A stretch of DNA of 32,576 bases from CAYNDB01 sp964395915 (GCA_964395915.1 CAYNDB010000012.1:1-32576), one strand, 5' to 3'. Positions 1 through 8,288 are shown, counted from the stretch's first letter. Numbers and translations: made by a program. Notes: generated by a model from the letters alone, not told the origin.

Positions 1-3000
1 GTAGGCAAGGGTAAGGACTTTAAAAAGCCCGTGGCCTTTTTCGGGGGTGTAGCGTCCAATGCGGGTGTTGTCAAGGCTCTGGCTGAAGAGCTTGAGCTTA
101 CGGAGGATGAACTGTTCATACCGGAGTATTCCTCCGTTACAGGCGCTATAGGCGCCGCGCTTGTCTCCCGCGATTGCAGGGAAGAGTCCAGCTTCAAAGG
201 CGTTGAAGGGTTATCGAACTATCGCGCCGCCAAGGATGCTGCGCGCGGGTCGATGTCTCCGCTAACAGGCGAGAAGAACGACTCGTATTACAATACACAG
301 ATAATCAGCCTCAACGGCGATCGTGGTGTTGGGTGTTATGTCGGAATCGATATAGGCAGCCTCAGTACGAACGTTGTGGCTATTGATGAAGATTCCAATG
401 TGCTGGCGCGTCGTTATATCAGAACTCAAAGCAGGCCCATACAGGCGGTGACGAAAGGTCTTTATGAGGTTGGCGAGGAAATAGCACGAAAGGTGACTGT
501 TATGGGGGTCGGCGTGACAGGCTCCGGCAGATACATGATAGGAGACTTTGTTGGCGCGGACGTTGTGCGCAACGAAATAACCGCGCAGGCGACAGCCGCG
601 ATACATTTTGTCCCGGATGTCGATACGATATTTGAAATAGGCGGTCAGGACAGCAAGTATATTTCCCTGGAAAACGGGGCCGTTGTCGATTTCGAGATGA
701 ATAAGGTATGCGCCGCCGGCACCGGCTCGTTTATCGAGGAACAGGCTGAGAAGGTCGACCTCAATATAGAAAACGAGTTTTCCGACAACGCTTTTAAATC
801 CGCATCCCCTGGTAAATTTGGTGACAGGTGTACCGTGTTTATAGAGTCCGACCTTGTCTCCAACCAGCAGAAAGGGATGAGCAAGGAAGACCTTGCCGCA
901 GGCTTGGCCTACTCAATAGTTTCTAACTACATAAACCGTGTTGTTGGAGAACGCCGGATTGGCGACAGGGTTCTCTTTCAAGGTGGCGTGGCATGGAATA
1001 AAGCGGTGGTGGCGGCGTTTGAATCGGTCACCGGTAAAAGCGTTATGGTACCCCCTCATCATGACGTGACTGGCGCCATCGGCGCCGCCATCATCGCAAA
1101 AAGGCATCATGAAAAAGTTGGGCGAGCGACCAAGTCGAATTTTATAGGGTTTGACCTTAGGGATCGGAAATATAAAGTATCCTCTTTTTCATGCAAGGCG
1201 TGTGACAATGTTTGCGATGTTTCCCGCGTCAAATTTGAGAGCGAGGCGCACTACTATGGAGCGCGCTGCGAGCTGTTTGAAAAGAAAAGCAAAAGCAAGA
1301 AGGGGACAAACAACTTGCCGGACCTTTTTGCGGAACGCGAAAAGATGATGTTCGGCGATTTCTTAAACCAGAAAAAAATTGAGCGTAACGATAAGCCACT
1401 TGTCGGGATACCGCGAATACTTTATTTTTACGAGCAGTTTCCTTTCTGGAAAACTTTCCTTGAGGAAATAGGGCTTTCTGTTGTTTTATCCGGCAAGACG
1501 AACCATAAGGTTATTCAGGATTCCATGGAGAGCGTCAAGGCGGAGACATGCTTTCCAGTCAAAATCGTTCACGGTCATGTAACCGACCTCATGGAAAAAG
1601 GGGTGGATTATATATTCCTTCCGTCGGTTATTACGGCAAACGGGAAAGAAAGCGGATTTAAAGCAAGCCACACCTGCCCTATGGTGCAGTCGATTCCATA
1701 CATAATTAAGTCCGCGATGGATTTGGATAGCGCCAACATCAAGCTTCTCGAGCCTTCCGTTCATTTTCAGCGTGGCGACGATTTTGTGGCCAAAGAGATG
1801 GAAGTGTTTACAAAAACATTCGGAGTATCGAAGAGAAAAATAAAAGAAGCGATTGCCAAAGCCCGCAAAGCTCAGGACGCTTTCTTTGCTTTGGCGAAAA
1901 AACGTGGACGTGAAGTGATGGAAGAGGTTATAGGTCGCGGCGAGAGCCCTGTTGTAATAATCAGCAGACCATATAACGGATGCGACTCTGGTATAAATAT
2001 GGATCTCCCACGCAAGCTGCGTGATATGGGAAAAGTGGCGATCCCTTCCGATTTTCTGGAGCTTGACGAGGAGCCTGTCATAAAGTCGAACCCCGATATG
2101 TATTGGCGTTCCGGCCAGCGGATGCTTATGGCGGCGGAGGTCGTGCGCAATAATCCGTCGCTTGATTCGATATTTATTTCAAACTTCAAATGCGGCCCGG
2201 ATTCCTTTATTGAATATCACTTGCAGGAGAAGCTTGGCGGCAAGCCATGCCTTGCCCTGGAAATAGACGAGCATTCGGCGGACGCGGGAGCTGTGACCCG
2301 TCTGGAGGCGTTTTTTGACAGCCTTGAAAATGTAAACACTATGAAATTTGCAACCATTGATGAAAAACCTAAGGCGCCACTGAATGGAAATGGCGTCTCC
2401 ATGTTGCGTGGAGCTGGGGAGCTTAGCGGTAATAATGGCAATGGCTCTGGAAGAACACTTTATATGCCTTATATGTGTGACCATGGATACGCTATCACTG
2501 CGGCTCTGCGCGGAGCGGGTGTTCCGGCGGAGGTCTTGCCGGTTTCCGATCAGGAGTCGCTGGATATCGGGAGGAAATATTCATCCGGTAAAGAGTGCAT
2601 ACCGTACACTATTACCATAGGCGATATGGTTCGCAAGATGACCGAGCCAGGGTTTGATGTGAAAAAATCCGCCTTTTTCATGCCCACGGCTAACGGCCCA
2701 TGCAGGTTTGGGCAATATAAGAGCGTACAGAGGATTGTGCTGGACGATATAGGCATGCATGATGTGCCACTTCTTTCACCGGACGGCGACCTTGGTTATA
2801 ACGAGATGGGTAATCTTGGAACCAAATTTTTACGCGCCTCGTGGCGTGGTGTTGTGATCGTCGATATATTGCAAAAACTGCTTCATGAGACCAGGCCACA
2901 CGAGCTAAACTCCGGGGAGACGGAGCGTGTATATAAGGAATGTCTGGACGGAGCTTGTAATGTTATTGAGCGGAACAGCGAAAACCTGTTCGATTATGCC

Positions 3001-3645
3001 TGGAAGATCAAGGAGCGGTTCATGGCCGTATCAGTTGATAAAACTCCACGGCCGATCATCGGGATGGTGGGAGAAATATATCTTCGCAGCCATAGTTTCA
3101 GTAATCAGGATGTAATCAGGCGTATTGAATCTCTTGGGGGAGAGGTGTGGCTTGCCCCTATTGGGGAGTGGATGCTCTATTGCACGAACCGATACATTGA
3201 AAATTCGAGAAAAGATAAAAAATATCTTGACCTGTTCAAAGGTTATATGCAGGATATAATTCAGAAGAAAGACGAGCGAAAATTGTACGCTCCGTTTCAT
3301 GATACGTTGATAAACGGAGAGGACGCCGCCACAGCGGAAGCGCTTCGGAATGCGGCTCCGTATATGAGTGATACTTTTGAAGGGGAGGCGATACTCAGCA
3401 TTGGTAAAGCGGTTGAATACGCTGAAAGAGGATTGTCGGGCATTTTAAATGTTTTGCCGTTTTCTTGTATGCCGGGTACTATAGTGGCCGCGATGTCAAA
3501 GAAGGTTCGTGAGGATTATGATAACATCCCTTGGCTGAACCTGGACTATGACGGGGTTGAGGAATCGAATTCCAAAACCCGTCTTGAGGCCTTTATGTAT
3601 CAGGCGAAGCAATACCGGGCCAAATCAAACGGTGTTACGGTTTAA
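1..3645 (+). CDS. Giant BadF/HgdC-type acyl-CoA dehydratase activase-like protein (5' end outside window)
   Basis: The frame is open from the first base, so the start lies upstream; 1214 residues are visible. Counting from the first codon in the window, residues 1-57 are the tail of a first ASKHA ATPase unit. Residues about 112-370 are a complete second unit with the GIDIGS phosphate loop, FEIGGQDSKY, and the two cysteines (C237 in CAAGTGS and C277 in RCTVFIES) that in HgdC bind the [4Fe-4S] cluster at a dimer interface. A Cys cluster (C398, C401, C405, C423) then leads into DUF2229/HgdB-like halves with conserved Cys motifs (ETCFPVK, SHTCPM, GKECIPY, NGPCRFG, PFSCMPG). Family knowledge: such proteins couple ATP hydrolysis to low-potential electron transfer, as in 2-hydroxyacyl-CoA dehydratase activation or benzoyl-CoA reduction. 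The substrate of these fused giants is not known to me. A ferredoxin gene 24 bases downstream is a plausible electron donor. Confidence 0.9.
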   Translation, partial: VGKGKDFKKPVAFFGGVASNAGVVKALAEELELTEDELFIPEYSSVTGAIGAALVSRDCREESSFKGVEGLSNYRAAKDAARGSMSPLTGEKNDSYYNTQIISLNGDRGVGCYVGIDIGSLSTNVVAIDEDSNVLARRYIRTQSRPIQAVTKGLYEVGEEIARKVTVMGVGVTGSGRYMIGDFVGADVVRNEITAQATAAIHFVPDVDTIFEIGGQDSKYISLENGAVVDFEMNKVCAAGTGSFIEEQAEKVDLNIENEFSDNAFKSASPGKFGDRCTVFIESDLVSNQQKGMSKEDLAAGLAYSIVSNYINRVVGERRIGDRVLFQGGVAWNKAVVAAFESVTGKSVMVPPHHDVTGAIGAAIIAKRHHEKVGRATKSNFIGFDLRDRKYKVSSFSCKACDNVCDVSRVKFESEAHYYGARCELFEKKSKSKKGTNNLPDLFAEREKMMFGDFLNQKKIERNDKPLVGIPRILYFYEQFPFWKTFLEEIGLSVVLSGKTNHKVIQDSMESVKAETCFPVKIVHGHVTDLMEKGVDYIFLPSVITANGKESGFKASHTCPMVQSIPYIIKSAMDLDSANIKLLEPSVHFQRGDDFVAKEMEVFTKTFGVSKRKIKEAIAKARKAQDAFFALAKKRGREVMEEVIGRGESPVVIISRPYNGCDSGINMDLPRKLRDMGKVAIPSDFLELDEEPVIKSNPDMYWRSGQRMLMAAEVVRNNPSLDSIFISNFKCGPDSFIEYHLQEKLGGKPCLALEIDEHSADAGAVTRLEAFFDSLENVNTMKFATIDEKPKAPLNGNGVSMLRGAGELSGNNGNGSGRTLYMPYMCDHGYAITAALRGAGVPAEVLPVSDQESLDIGRKYSSGKECIPYTITIGDMVRKMTEPGFDVKKSAFFMPTANGPCRFGQYKSVQRIVLDDIGMHDVPLLSPDGDLGYNEMGNLGTKFLRASWRGVVIVDILQKLLHETRPHELNSGETERVYKECLDGACNVIERNSENLFDYAWKIKERFMAVSVDKTPRPIIGMVGEIYLRSHSFSNQDVIRRIESLGGEVWLAPIGEWMLYCTNRYIENSRKDKKYLDLFKGYMQDIIQKKDERKLYAPFHDTLINGEDAATAEALRNAAPYMSDTFEGEAILSIGKAVEYAERGLSGILNVLPFSCMPGTIVAAMSKKVREDYDNIPWLNLDYDGVEESNSKTRLEAFMYQAKQYRAKSNGVTV

Positions 3646-3669
3646 AAATTAAGTTTTCAGGAGGAGAAT

Positions 3670-3921
3670 ATGGCGTTACTGATTAATGACGAATGTGTTA
3701 ACTGTGGAGTGTGTGAGCCTGAATGCCCGAACGAGGCGATTACCGAAGGAGAGGATATCTATGATATCGATCCCGCCAAATGCACTGAATGTGTCGGGCA
3801 CTTTGACGAGCCACAGTGTATCGATGTCTGCCCTGTTGATTGTATTGTGACAGACCCCGACAACACGGAAACACCGGAGAGGCTTCAAGCGAAATTCAAA
3901 GAGCTGACTGGTAAAAGTTAA
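3670..3921 (+). CDS. 2[4Fe-4S] ferredoxin, YfhL/Allochromatium type
   Basis: An 83-residue protein with two cluster motifs. The first is C9-x2-C12-x2-C15-x3-C19P. The second starts at CTEC and has the long x8 spacing (CTEC...[10 protein letters not shown]) typical of the YfhL/Allochromatium ferredoxin class, which has very low and split redox potentials. It is a small soluble electron carrier. A strong Shine-Dalgarno (aggagga) lies just before the ATG. It follows the giant activase by 24 bases with no terminator between, so the two are probably co-transcribed, and it may feed electrons to the activase [4Fe-4S] cluster. The pairing is inference from position; ferredoxins of this kind also serve Fe-S assembly and other reductases. 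Confidence 0.95.
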   Translation: MALLINDECVNCGVCEPECPNEAITEGEDIYDIDPAKCTECVGHFDEPQCIDVCPVDCIVTDPDNTETPERLQAKFKELTGKS

Positions 3922-3954
3922 GCTTCTTTGCCTGATCTTATCTTTGCGATATTC

Positions 3955-3997
3955 GCTTAGGTTCTGATGGCGCGATTTTCGTCATCAGAACCTAAGC
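3955..3997. terminator. 18-bp stem-loop, probable terminator after the ferredoxin gene
   Basis: Bases 3955-3969 and 3983-3997 are a perfect 15-bp inverted repeat (gcttaggttctgatg and its complement). The stem continues inward by one G-T and two G-C pairs to 3972/3980, leaving a 7-base loop (cgatttt). It starts 33 bases past the ferredoxin stop and is followed on the + strand by a modestly T-rich run (ttgttattattc). Length and position fit a rho-independent terminator, but the stem is not GC-rich and the T tract is broken, so an RNA-processing or protein-binding role is also possible. Confidence 0.65.
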
Positions 3998-4051
3998 TTG
4001 TTATTATTCAAGTTCCAGCCTTCAACTCCCGATAAGTGTTGCAGGGAACGG

Positions 4052-4297
4052 ATGGAAATGTTTTACGATCTTATAGAGCCTGTCTTGCGCATGGTATTGG
4101 CGTTTTTCTTTGCGTTTAGCGCTGTCGCAGGCCTGGCTGGAGCTATCCACAGCATAGCGCTTGATGGGGAATTGCGAAAACTTTCGCAACAGAGCCAGGA
4201 GATTTTGGACGGTCTGAGCGATGCTGTTGCCGCAAGGAAAGCTCATATGGATGAGAAGAAAAAAGCGCGCCAGGAGAAGCTGGAGAGCATGGTCTGA
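4052..4297 (+). CDS. Small single-span membrane protein with charged C-terminal tail
   Basis: I do not recognise the family. The 81-residue product has a short amphipathic start (MEMFYDLIEPVLRM), one strong hydrophobic segment at about residues 13-35 (VLAFFFAFSAVAGLAGAI) and a helical, highly charged C-terminal half (residues 40-81) rich in Lys, Glu and Gln that could form a coiled coil. I chose the ATG at 4052, preceded by a purine-rich caggga. The longer reading from a TTG at 3998 would begin immediately after the terminator-like stem and adds a poorly coding 18-residue extension. It sits alone between the ferredoxin unit and the DUF192 gene. Size and composition resemble small cytoplasmic-membrane accessory proteins, but no function can be assigned. 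Confidence 0.6.
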   Translation: MEMFYDLIEPVLRMVLAFFFAFSAVAGLAGAIHSIALDGELRKLSQQSQEILDGLSDAVAARKAHMDEKKKARQEKLESMV

Positions 4298-4370
4298 CAA
4301 GTTTTCCCCACCCGCTTTTTTCCGTGTAAAATTACTTCAGGATGATTACCTGTAAACTCAAATTTTCTCA

Positions 4371-4808
4371 ATGACGCGTTTTCCTTATATTTTTTTTATC
4401 GCGGCAACATTGCTATTTGCCTCGCCTGCGCTCTGCGATACCGTGGAGCTTTATTCCACTGGAGGCGTTCGCCGTGTGGAAGTGGAAATAGCCAGTACGA
4501 GCGTCGAACGAGCCAGAGGGCTTATGTTCCGCGCAGGCCTCAAAGAAAATCATGGGATGTGGTTTATCTTTAATAATGATAAGCGAAAGACATTCTGGAT
4601 GAAAAACGTCCGTTTTCCGATAGACATTATTTTTATTGATAAAGACTTTATCATACAAAAAATCTGGCGCTCAGTCCCTCCCTGCAAGGAAGAGCCATGC
4701 GCTGTTTATTCTTCAGGAACGGCTGTGCGATATGTGCTGGAGGTAGCCTCCGGGTTTTGCGAGAAAAATGGCGTTTTGGAGAATCAACGAGTACAATACA
4801 CTCCATGA
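4371..4808 (+). CDS. Secreted DUF192 family protein
   Basis: A 145-residue protein with a signal peptide (residues 1-22; hydrophobic core IFFIAATLLFASPA, likely cleavage after ALC) followed by a full DUF192 domain. Family hallmarks are visible: RARGLMFR at 47-54, MWFIF near 63-67, FWMKNVRFPIDIIFID at 75-90, and a C-terminal VLEV. DUF192 proteins form small beta-barrel-like domains found in many bacteria and archaea; their biochemical function is unsettled. The gene overlaps the next lipoprotein gene by ATGA, so the two are translationally coupled and the pair probably acts in the envelope. A TAAAAT hexamer at 4327-4332 could be a -10 element, but I see no good -35. Confidence 0.9.
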   Translation: MTRFPYIFFIAATLLFASPALCDTVELYSTGGVRRVEVEIASTSVERARGLMFRAGLKENHGMWFIFNNDKRKTFWMKNVRFPIDIIFIDKDFIIQKIWRSVPPCKEEPCAVYSSGTAVRYVLEVASGFCEKNGVLENQRVQYTP

Positions 4809-5086
4809 GAGTCATCTTGCTTATTAGCGTCGCTTTGCTGGTCTCCGGTTGTTCCACCGTATCGCTGGGTGTGAAGGATCCACAAGCGATACAATCGGAA
4901 AAAGTATCCAGCATCGTCACCGGCGTTACCACTCGCGATGAGCTGACGCAGATGTTCGGCGAGCCTGAAATGAAAATCCCGGCCGGTGGAAACTCATACT
5001 ATTTTTATAAAGATCTTAATCTAAACTCGCTTTGGGTAGTGTTTAATGAGGATTGGACCGTCCAGACGTACAAATGGTCGGATTGA
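4805..5086 (+). CDS. BamE/SmpA-like small lipoprotein
   Basis: A 93-residue lipoprotein. The signal peptide ends in the lipobox LVSGC, so the acylated Cys is residue 16. The mature part carries the BamE/OmlA-type signature: a helix-forming GVTTRDELTQMFGEP (residues 40-54) followed by beta strands (NSYYFY, LWVVFNEDWTVQTYKW). I chose the ATG at 4805, which overlaps the DUF192 stop (ATGA); a longer in-frame reading from 4697 would bury the signal peptide. Family knowledge: BamE is an accessory lipoprotein of the outer-membrane beta-barrel assembly machine, but many BamE-fold lipoproteins have other roles. No Bam partner lies nearby, so the specific role is open. Confidence 0.85.
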   Translation: MRVILLISVALLVSGCSTVSLGVKDPQAIQSEKVSSIVTGVTTRDELTQMFGEPEMKIPAGGNSYYFYKDLNLNSLWVVFNEDWTVQTYKWSD

Positions 5087-5108
5087 TAGGCCTATTCATT
5101 TAACAATC

Positions 5109-5137
5109 TTGACAGACGACCACCCTGATTTTATACC
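5109..5137 (+). promoter_or_regulatory. Strong sigma-70-type promoter for the ABC/DUF4340/grpE/dnaJ operon
   Basis: A perfect -35 TTGACA at 5109-5114 is separated by 17 bases from a -10-like TATACC at 5132-5137 (4 of 6 consensus, including the first four positions TATA). Transcription would start near 5144, only a few bases before a strong Shine-Dalgarno (aaaggagg, 5145-5152). It is placed correctly in front of a long run of overlapping genes. No start-site data exist here, so this is a sequence match only. Confidence 0.6.
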
Positions 5138-5163
5138 TCTCAACAAAGGAGGAATTAAACCAA

Positions 5164-5184
5164 TTGTCGGGTAACCAGAATTGA
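5164..5184 (+). other. Possible 6-codon leader minicistron overlapping the ABC ATPase start
   Basis: The only strong Shine-Dalgarno (aaaggagg, 5145-5152) is 28 bases from the ABC ATPase TTG start, too far to serve it directly. It is correctly spaced (11 bases) from a TTG at 5164 that opens a six-codon frame (TTG TCG GGT AAC CAG AAT, then TGA). Its TGA at 5182-5184 overlaps the TTG of the ATPase (5181-5183) as TTGA. This geometry suggests translation reinitiation, but a frame this short can occur by chance. Confidence 0.3.
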
Positions 5185-6140
5185 TCGAAGTTACGAACCT
5201 TACCAAGCGGTACGGAGCGTTTACCGCAGTCGATGACATATCTTTCTCTATAGAACCGGGGGAGATTTGTGGTTTTCTGGGGCCGAACGGCGCCGGGAAG
5301 ACCACCACGATGCGTATCCTCACAGGCTTTATGCCACCCACCAATGGCAGGGTGACTGTAGCCGGGTTCGACGTTTTCTCCGACATGCTCGAGATTAAAA
5401 AAAGGATTGGCTACCTGCCGGAGTCTACACCGCTCTACACCGAAATGCGCGTATCTGAATATCTCGACTTCGTAGCCGAGATCAAGGGGCTTAAAAGCTC
5501 CGCAAAAAAAAGAAAGGTGGCCGATGTCATGGAGGTCACACATATTACGGATAGGCAAAAATCGCTGATAAGCTCGCTATCCAAGGGATATCGCCAGCGA
5601 GTCGGGCTGGCTCAGGCGCTTTTGAACGACCCTGAAACGCTGATACTCGACGAGCCTTCCATTGGGCTGGACCCCAAGCAGATAACGGAGATACGCTCGA
5701 TGATAAAGGACCTTGCCGGTAAGAGAACGGTGATCCTTTCCACCCATATATTGCCGGAAGCGCAGATGATCTGCTCTCGCGTGATGATTATCAACAAAGG
5801 AAAGTTGGTAGCCGTTGGAACACCGGAAAGCCTGGCCCAAAAGTTTGAGGAGAGGGGAAAGATAGTGGCGACAATAAAAGCTTCGCCAGAAGAGGCTTTC
5901 CGCGCTGTGAGGAACATTGAGGGCGCTTCGGAAGTGTCTATGACAAAAGTCGGGGAAGAAATTGCCAAATTTTACATATCTCCCGCAAAGGATAAAAATC
6001 TGCGCAAGGCCTTGGCTCGTCTTGTCGTCGATAAGGATTGGGAGCTTTTGGAGCTTAAGGAAGCCTCCCTTTCGCTGGAGGAAGTTTATCTGAAGCTTGT
6101 GACGCAGGAAAATGAGCCTGCGGGATTGACCGGTAAATGA
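5181..6140 (+). CDS. ABC transporter ATPase, GldA/CcmA-like
   Basis: A 319-residue nucleotide-binding subunit. Visible motifs: Walker A GPNGAGKTT at 34-42, signature LSKGYRQRVG at 133-142, Walker B LILDEP at 154-159 and the H-loop His in STH (189). The Q-loop position has YLPE, as is usual in GldA-type exporters. A C-terminal extension after about residue 220 fits the DUF4162 region. It starts with TTG at 5181; an in-frame stop at 5172-5174 rules out a longer protein, and the protein start (MIEVTNLTKRYG) matches the family. It overlaps the permease gene by ATGA. With the next three genes it forms a complete ABC-2-type auxiliary transport system of the kind first named from Flavobacterium gliding genes, although such systems also occur widely in non-gliding bacteria. 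The cargo is unknown. Confidence 0.93.
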   Translation: MIEVTNLTKRYGAFTAVDDISFSIEPGEICGFLGPNGAGKTTTMRILTGFMPPTNGRVTVAGFDVFSDMLEIKKRIGYLPESTPLYTEMRVSEYLDFVAEIKGLKSSAKKRKVADVMEVTHITDRQKSLISSLSKGYRQRVGLAQALLNDPETLILDEPSIGLDPKQITEIRSMIKDLAGKRTVILSTHILPEAQMICSRVMIINKGKLVAVGTPESLAQKFEERGKIVATIKASPEEAFRAVRNIEGASEVSMTKVGEEIAKFYISPAKDKNLRKALARLVVDKDWELLELKEASLSLEEVYLKLVTQENEPAGLTGK

Positions 6141-6913
6141 GAAACTCCCTGGCCGTGATGAAACGCGAACTGCGCTCCTACTTTTATTCACCCGTAGCCT
6201 ACGCGGTGATATTCATATTTCTGCTGATCGCGGGATATTTCTTTTATTCAGCAATGGTTTTCTACGGTATCGAAAGCTACGAACTATCGAGGGCCGCACA
6301 ATTTATGGGCGCTCAGGAGCTTGACATGGCAAGCTCCGTATTACGTCCGCTTTTTGCCAACCTTGGCGTGGTGATGCTTCTTATGACGCCGATAATCACC
6401 ATGCGCCTTTTCTCCGAAGAGAAAAAATCGGGTTCGATAGAGCTTTTGTTTACATGGCCTTTGCGTGACATGGAGATGATCTTTGGCAAATATCTGGCCT
6501 CTGTTCTTATCCTGCTGGCCTCACTTGCGCCCACGCTGTTGTTCAGCGCTTTTATAGCGTTTTACGCCACCCCTCCCTGGGGAGTCATCGCCACGGGATA
6601 TATAGGGCTTTTCCTTATGGGTTCAGCTTTCATGGCGCTCGGGCTTTTCGTATCCACACTTACAGAAAATCAGGCTGTGGCGGCGGCGATAACTTTTGGC
6701 GCGTTGCTGTTGCTCTGGGCGCTTGCGTGGACGGTGGGGCTGGAAATGGATACCTTCTCGCAAACAGTTAAATATCTTTCAATTCTGGAACATCTGGACC
6801 CGTTTACAAAAGGTGTGATCGACACGAGGGATATAGTCTATTATCTCTCGTTCATTTTTCTCTTTCTGTTCCTGTCATTAAGGTCGCTGGAGTCGAAAAA
6901 ATGGAGAGGGTAG
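6137..6913 (+). CDS. ABC-2 type permease, GldF-like
   Basis: A 258-residue integral membrane protein with about six hydrophobic spans: near residues 20-40, 73-92, 115-143, 150-172, 180-200 and 235-250. The N-terminal amphipathic RELRSYFYSPVAY and the loop RLFSEEKKSGSIELLFTWP are typical of ABC-2 exporters, where the latter acts as the coupling helix that contacts the ATPase. The start overlaps the ATPase stop (ATGA) and the next gene starts one base after its stop, so stoichiometric translation is likely. It is the channel half of the GldA/GldF-type transporter; substrate unknown. Confidence 0.92.
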   Translation: MRNSLAVMKRELRSYFYSPVAYAVIFIFLLIAGYFFYSAMVFYGIESYELSRAAQFMGAQELDMASSVLRPLFANLGVVMLLMTPIITMRLFSEEKKSGSIELLFTWPLRDMEMIFGKYLASVLILLASLAPTLLFSAFIAFYATPPWGVIATGYIGLFLMGSAFMALGLFVSTLTENQAVAAAITFGALLLLWALAWTVGLEMDTFSQTVKYLSILEHLDPFTKGVIDTRDIVYYLSFIFLFLFLSLRSLESKKWRG

Positions 6914-6914
6914 G

Positions 6915-8288
6915 ATGAGACGGAGCGTCAAATATGGGTCGAACACCCTGTTGTTCACTGTTATCATTATTGCGGTTTTGGTCTTGGTGAATATTATATC
7001 AGCTAAACATTACAATGTGATAGATGTGACATCTTCAAGTAAATTCTCTCTTTCGCCGCAGACGCTCAAGGTGTTGAGATCGCTTGGTGAAAGTGTGAAA
7101 GTTCTGGCGTTTGTAAAGACAGAGCAAAGCCTTGCCGTGGCTGATTTTCTCGATCAATACGTTTACATATCGGAGAGGCTAAAATATGAAATCATCGACC
7201 CTGATAAAAAACCGGGCCTTGCGAAAAAATATAAAGTCGACCGTTACGGTGTTTTTGTAGTCGAGGCCTCTACCGGTCGGAAAGAAATAATCAGCGAGCT
7301 TTCCGAGGAAGAGCTGACGAACGCCATTATCAAGGCCACGACAACAGAGCAGAAGAAAATATATGTTCTGGAGGGGCATGGTGAAAGATCGATGGATGAT
7401 ACGAACCAGCAGGGATGGTCTGCGGTAAATGAGGCGCTGCTTCAGGCTGGTTACATGGTTACGCCTTTAAACTGGTTTGAAACTGGCTCTATACCGGATG
7501 ACATCGACATGCTTCTCATCCCCGGTCCCAAAAACGATATGCAGAGCGGCGAAATTGATCGTTTGCGCGAAATGCTCGACAAAGGTATACCGGTTTTCAT
7601 AGCGATCGATCCACTGGATCTCCCGAATATCCAGGGTTTGCTTGGCGAATTCGGGTTTAAATTTCATGAAGAGATGATTCTTGATCCAGTAAGTCAGAGC
7701 CTGGGGTTCGAGCCACTTGTCGCCACGGCCACAGGCTATACCGGGCATCCGGTGTCGAAAGAGATGAAGGCGGCCACGTTCTTTCCGGTAGCGCGCTCTA
7801 TCGACCTTGAGAAGGAAAACAGGGTAAACGCAGAACTTGCCGCCATTGCCTCTACCGCCACCCAGAGCTGGAGCGAGACGAGCCTTGCGTCGATAGAAAA
7901 AGGGACGCCGGAGTTTGAGGAAAATGATGACCTGCCTGGGCCGAGGATTGTTGTGGCCGCCGCGCAATGGGATGTCGGGCCTTCCCTTGCGAAGAGAAAA
8001 ATAGGAGAAAAGGCGATAAAGGCAAGGATGGTGGTTGCGGGTGATTCCGATTTCGCGTCGAACGCAACCTTGGGCCTTTCCGCAAACAGAGACCTTTTCA
8101 TGAACATAACAGGCTGGTTGCTGGAGCAGGAAAACCGCATTTCCATAAGGCCGAAAGATAAAGCATTCAACCCTGTCATGTTTACTTCATTTCAGCTGAA
8201 GGTTATTTTCTGGTCTGTTGTTGCGGCGCTTCCTTTTTCTGTCGCTGTTCTGGGAGTCATTGTGAGGTCGCGCAGGAGGCGTTCTTGA
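6915..8288 (+). CDS. GldG-like ABC auxiliary protein
   Basis: A 457-residue protein with an N-terminal membrane anchor (about residues 10-29), a large presumably periplasmic domain, and a second anchor near the C-terminus (about 427-450) ending in RSRRRRS. The layout and motifs match the GldG / ABC-type uncharacterised auxiliary family: SSSKFSLSPQTLKVLRSL, then YVLEGHGERS, and DDIDMLLIPGPKNDM. The family resembles intraflagellar-transport-52-like domains. In Flavobacterium GldG partners GldA and GldF and is needed for gliding; outside Bacteroidota its function is unclear. The ATG at 6915 follows the permease stop by one base, and the stop overlaps the DUF4340 start as TTGA. Confidence 0.88.
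   Translation: MRRSVKYGSNTLLFTVIIIAVLVLVNIISAKHYNVIDVTSSSKFSLSPQTLKVLRSLGESVKVLAFVKTEQSLAVADFLDQYVYISERLKYEIIDPDKKPGLAKKYKVDRYGVFVVEASTGRKEIISELSEEELTNAIIKATTTEQKKIYVLEGHGERSMDDTNQQGWSAVNEALLQAGYMVTPLNWFETGSIPDDIDMLLIPGPKNDMQSGEIDRLREMLDKGIPVFIAIDPLDLPNIQGLLGEFGFKFHEEMILDPVSQSLGFEPLVATATGYTGHPVSKEMKAATFFPVARSIDLEKENRVNAELAAIASTATQSWSETSLASIEKGTPEFEENDDLPGPRIVVAAAQWDVGPSLAKRKIGEKAIKARMVVAGDSDFASNATLGLSANRDLFMNITGWLLEQENRISIRPKDKAFNPVMFTSFQLKVIFWSVVAALPFSVAVLGVIVRSRRRRS

Noticed and set aside
3998..4051. Upstream TTG extension of the small membrane protein
   Set aside because: It would start directly after the terminator-like stem, with no ribosome-binding site, and the added residues look non-coding; the ATG at 4052 is better.
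4697..4804. Longer start for the BamE-like lipoprotein
   Set aside because: It would place about 36 residues before the signal peptide and overlap the DUF192 coding region; the ATGA overlap start gives a proper lipobox.
5577..6191. 204-codon antisense frame opposite the ABC ATPase
   Set aside because: The + strand carries an intact ATPase with all motifs; the antisense frame has no recognisable features.
7467..8179. Long antisense open frames opposite the GldG-like gene
   Set aside because: They are shadows of a well-supported gene, with no start context and no domain similarity.
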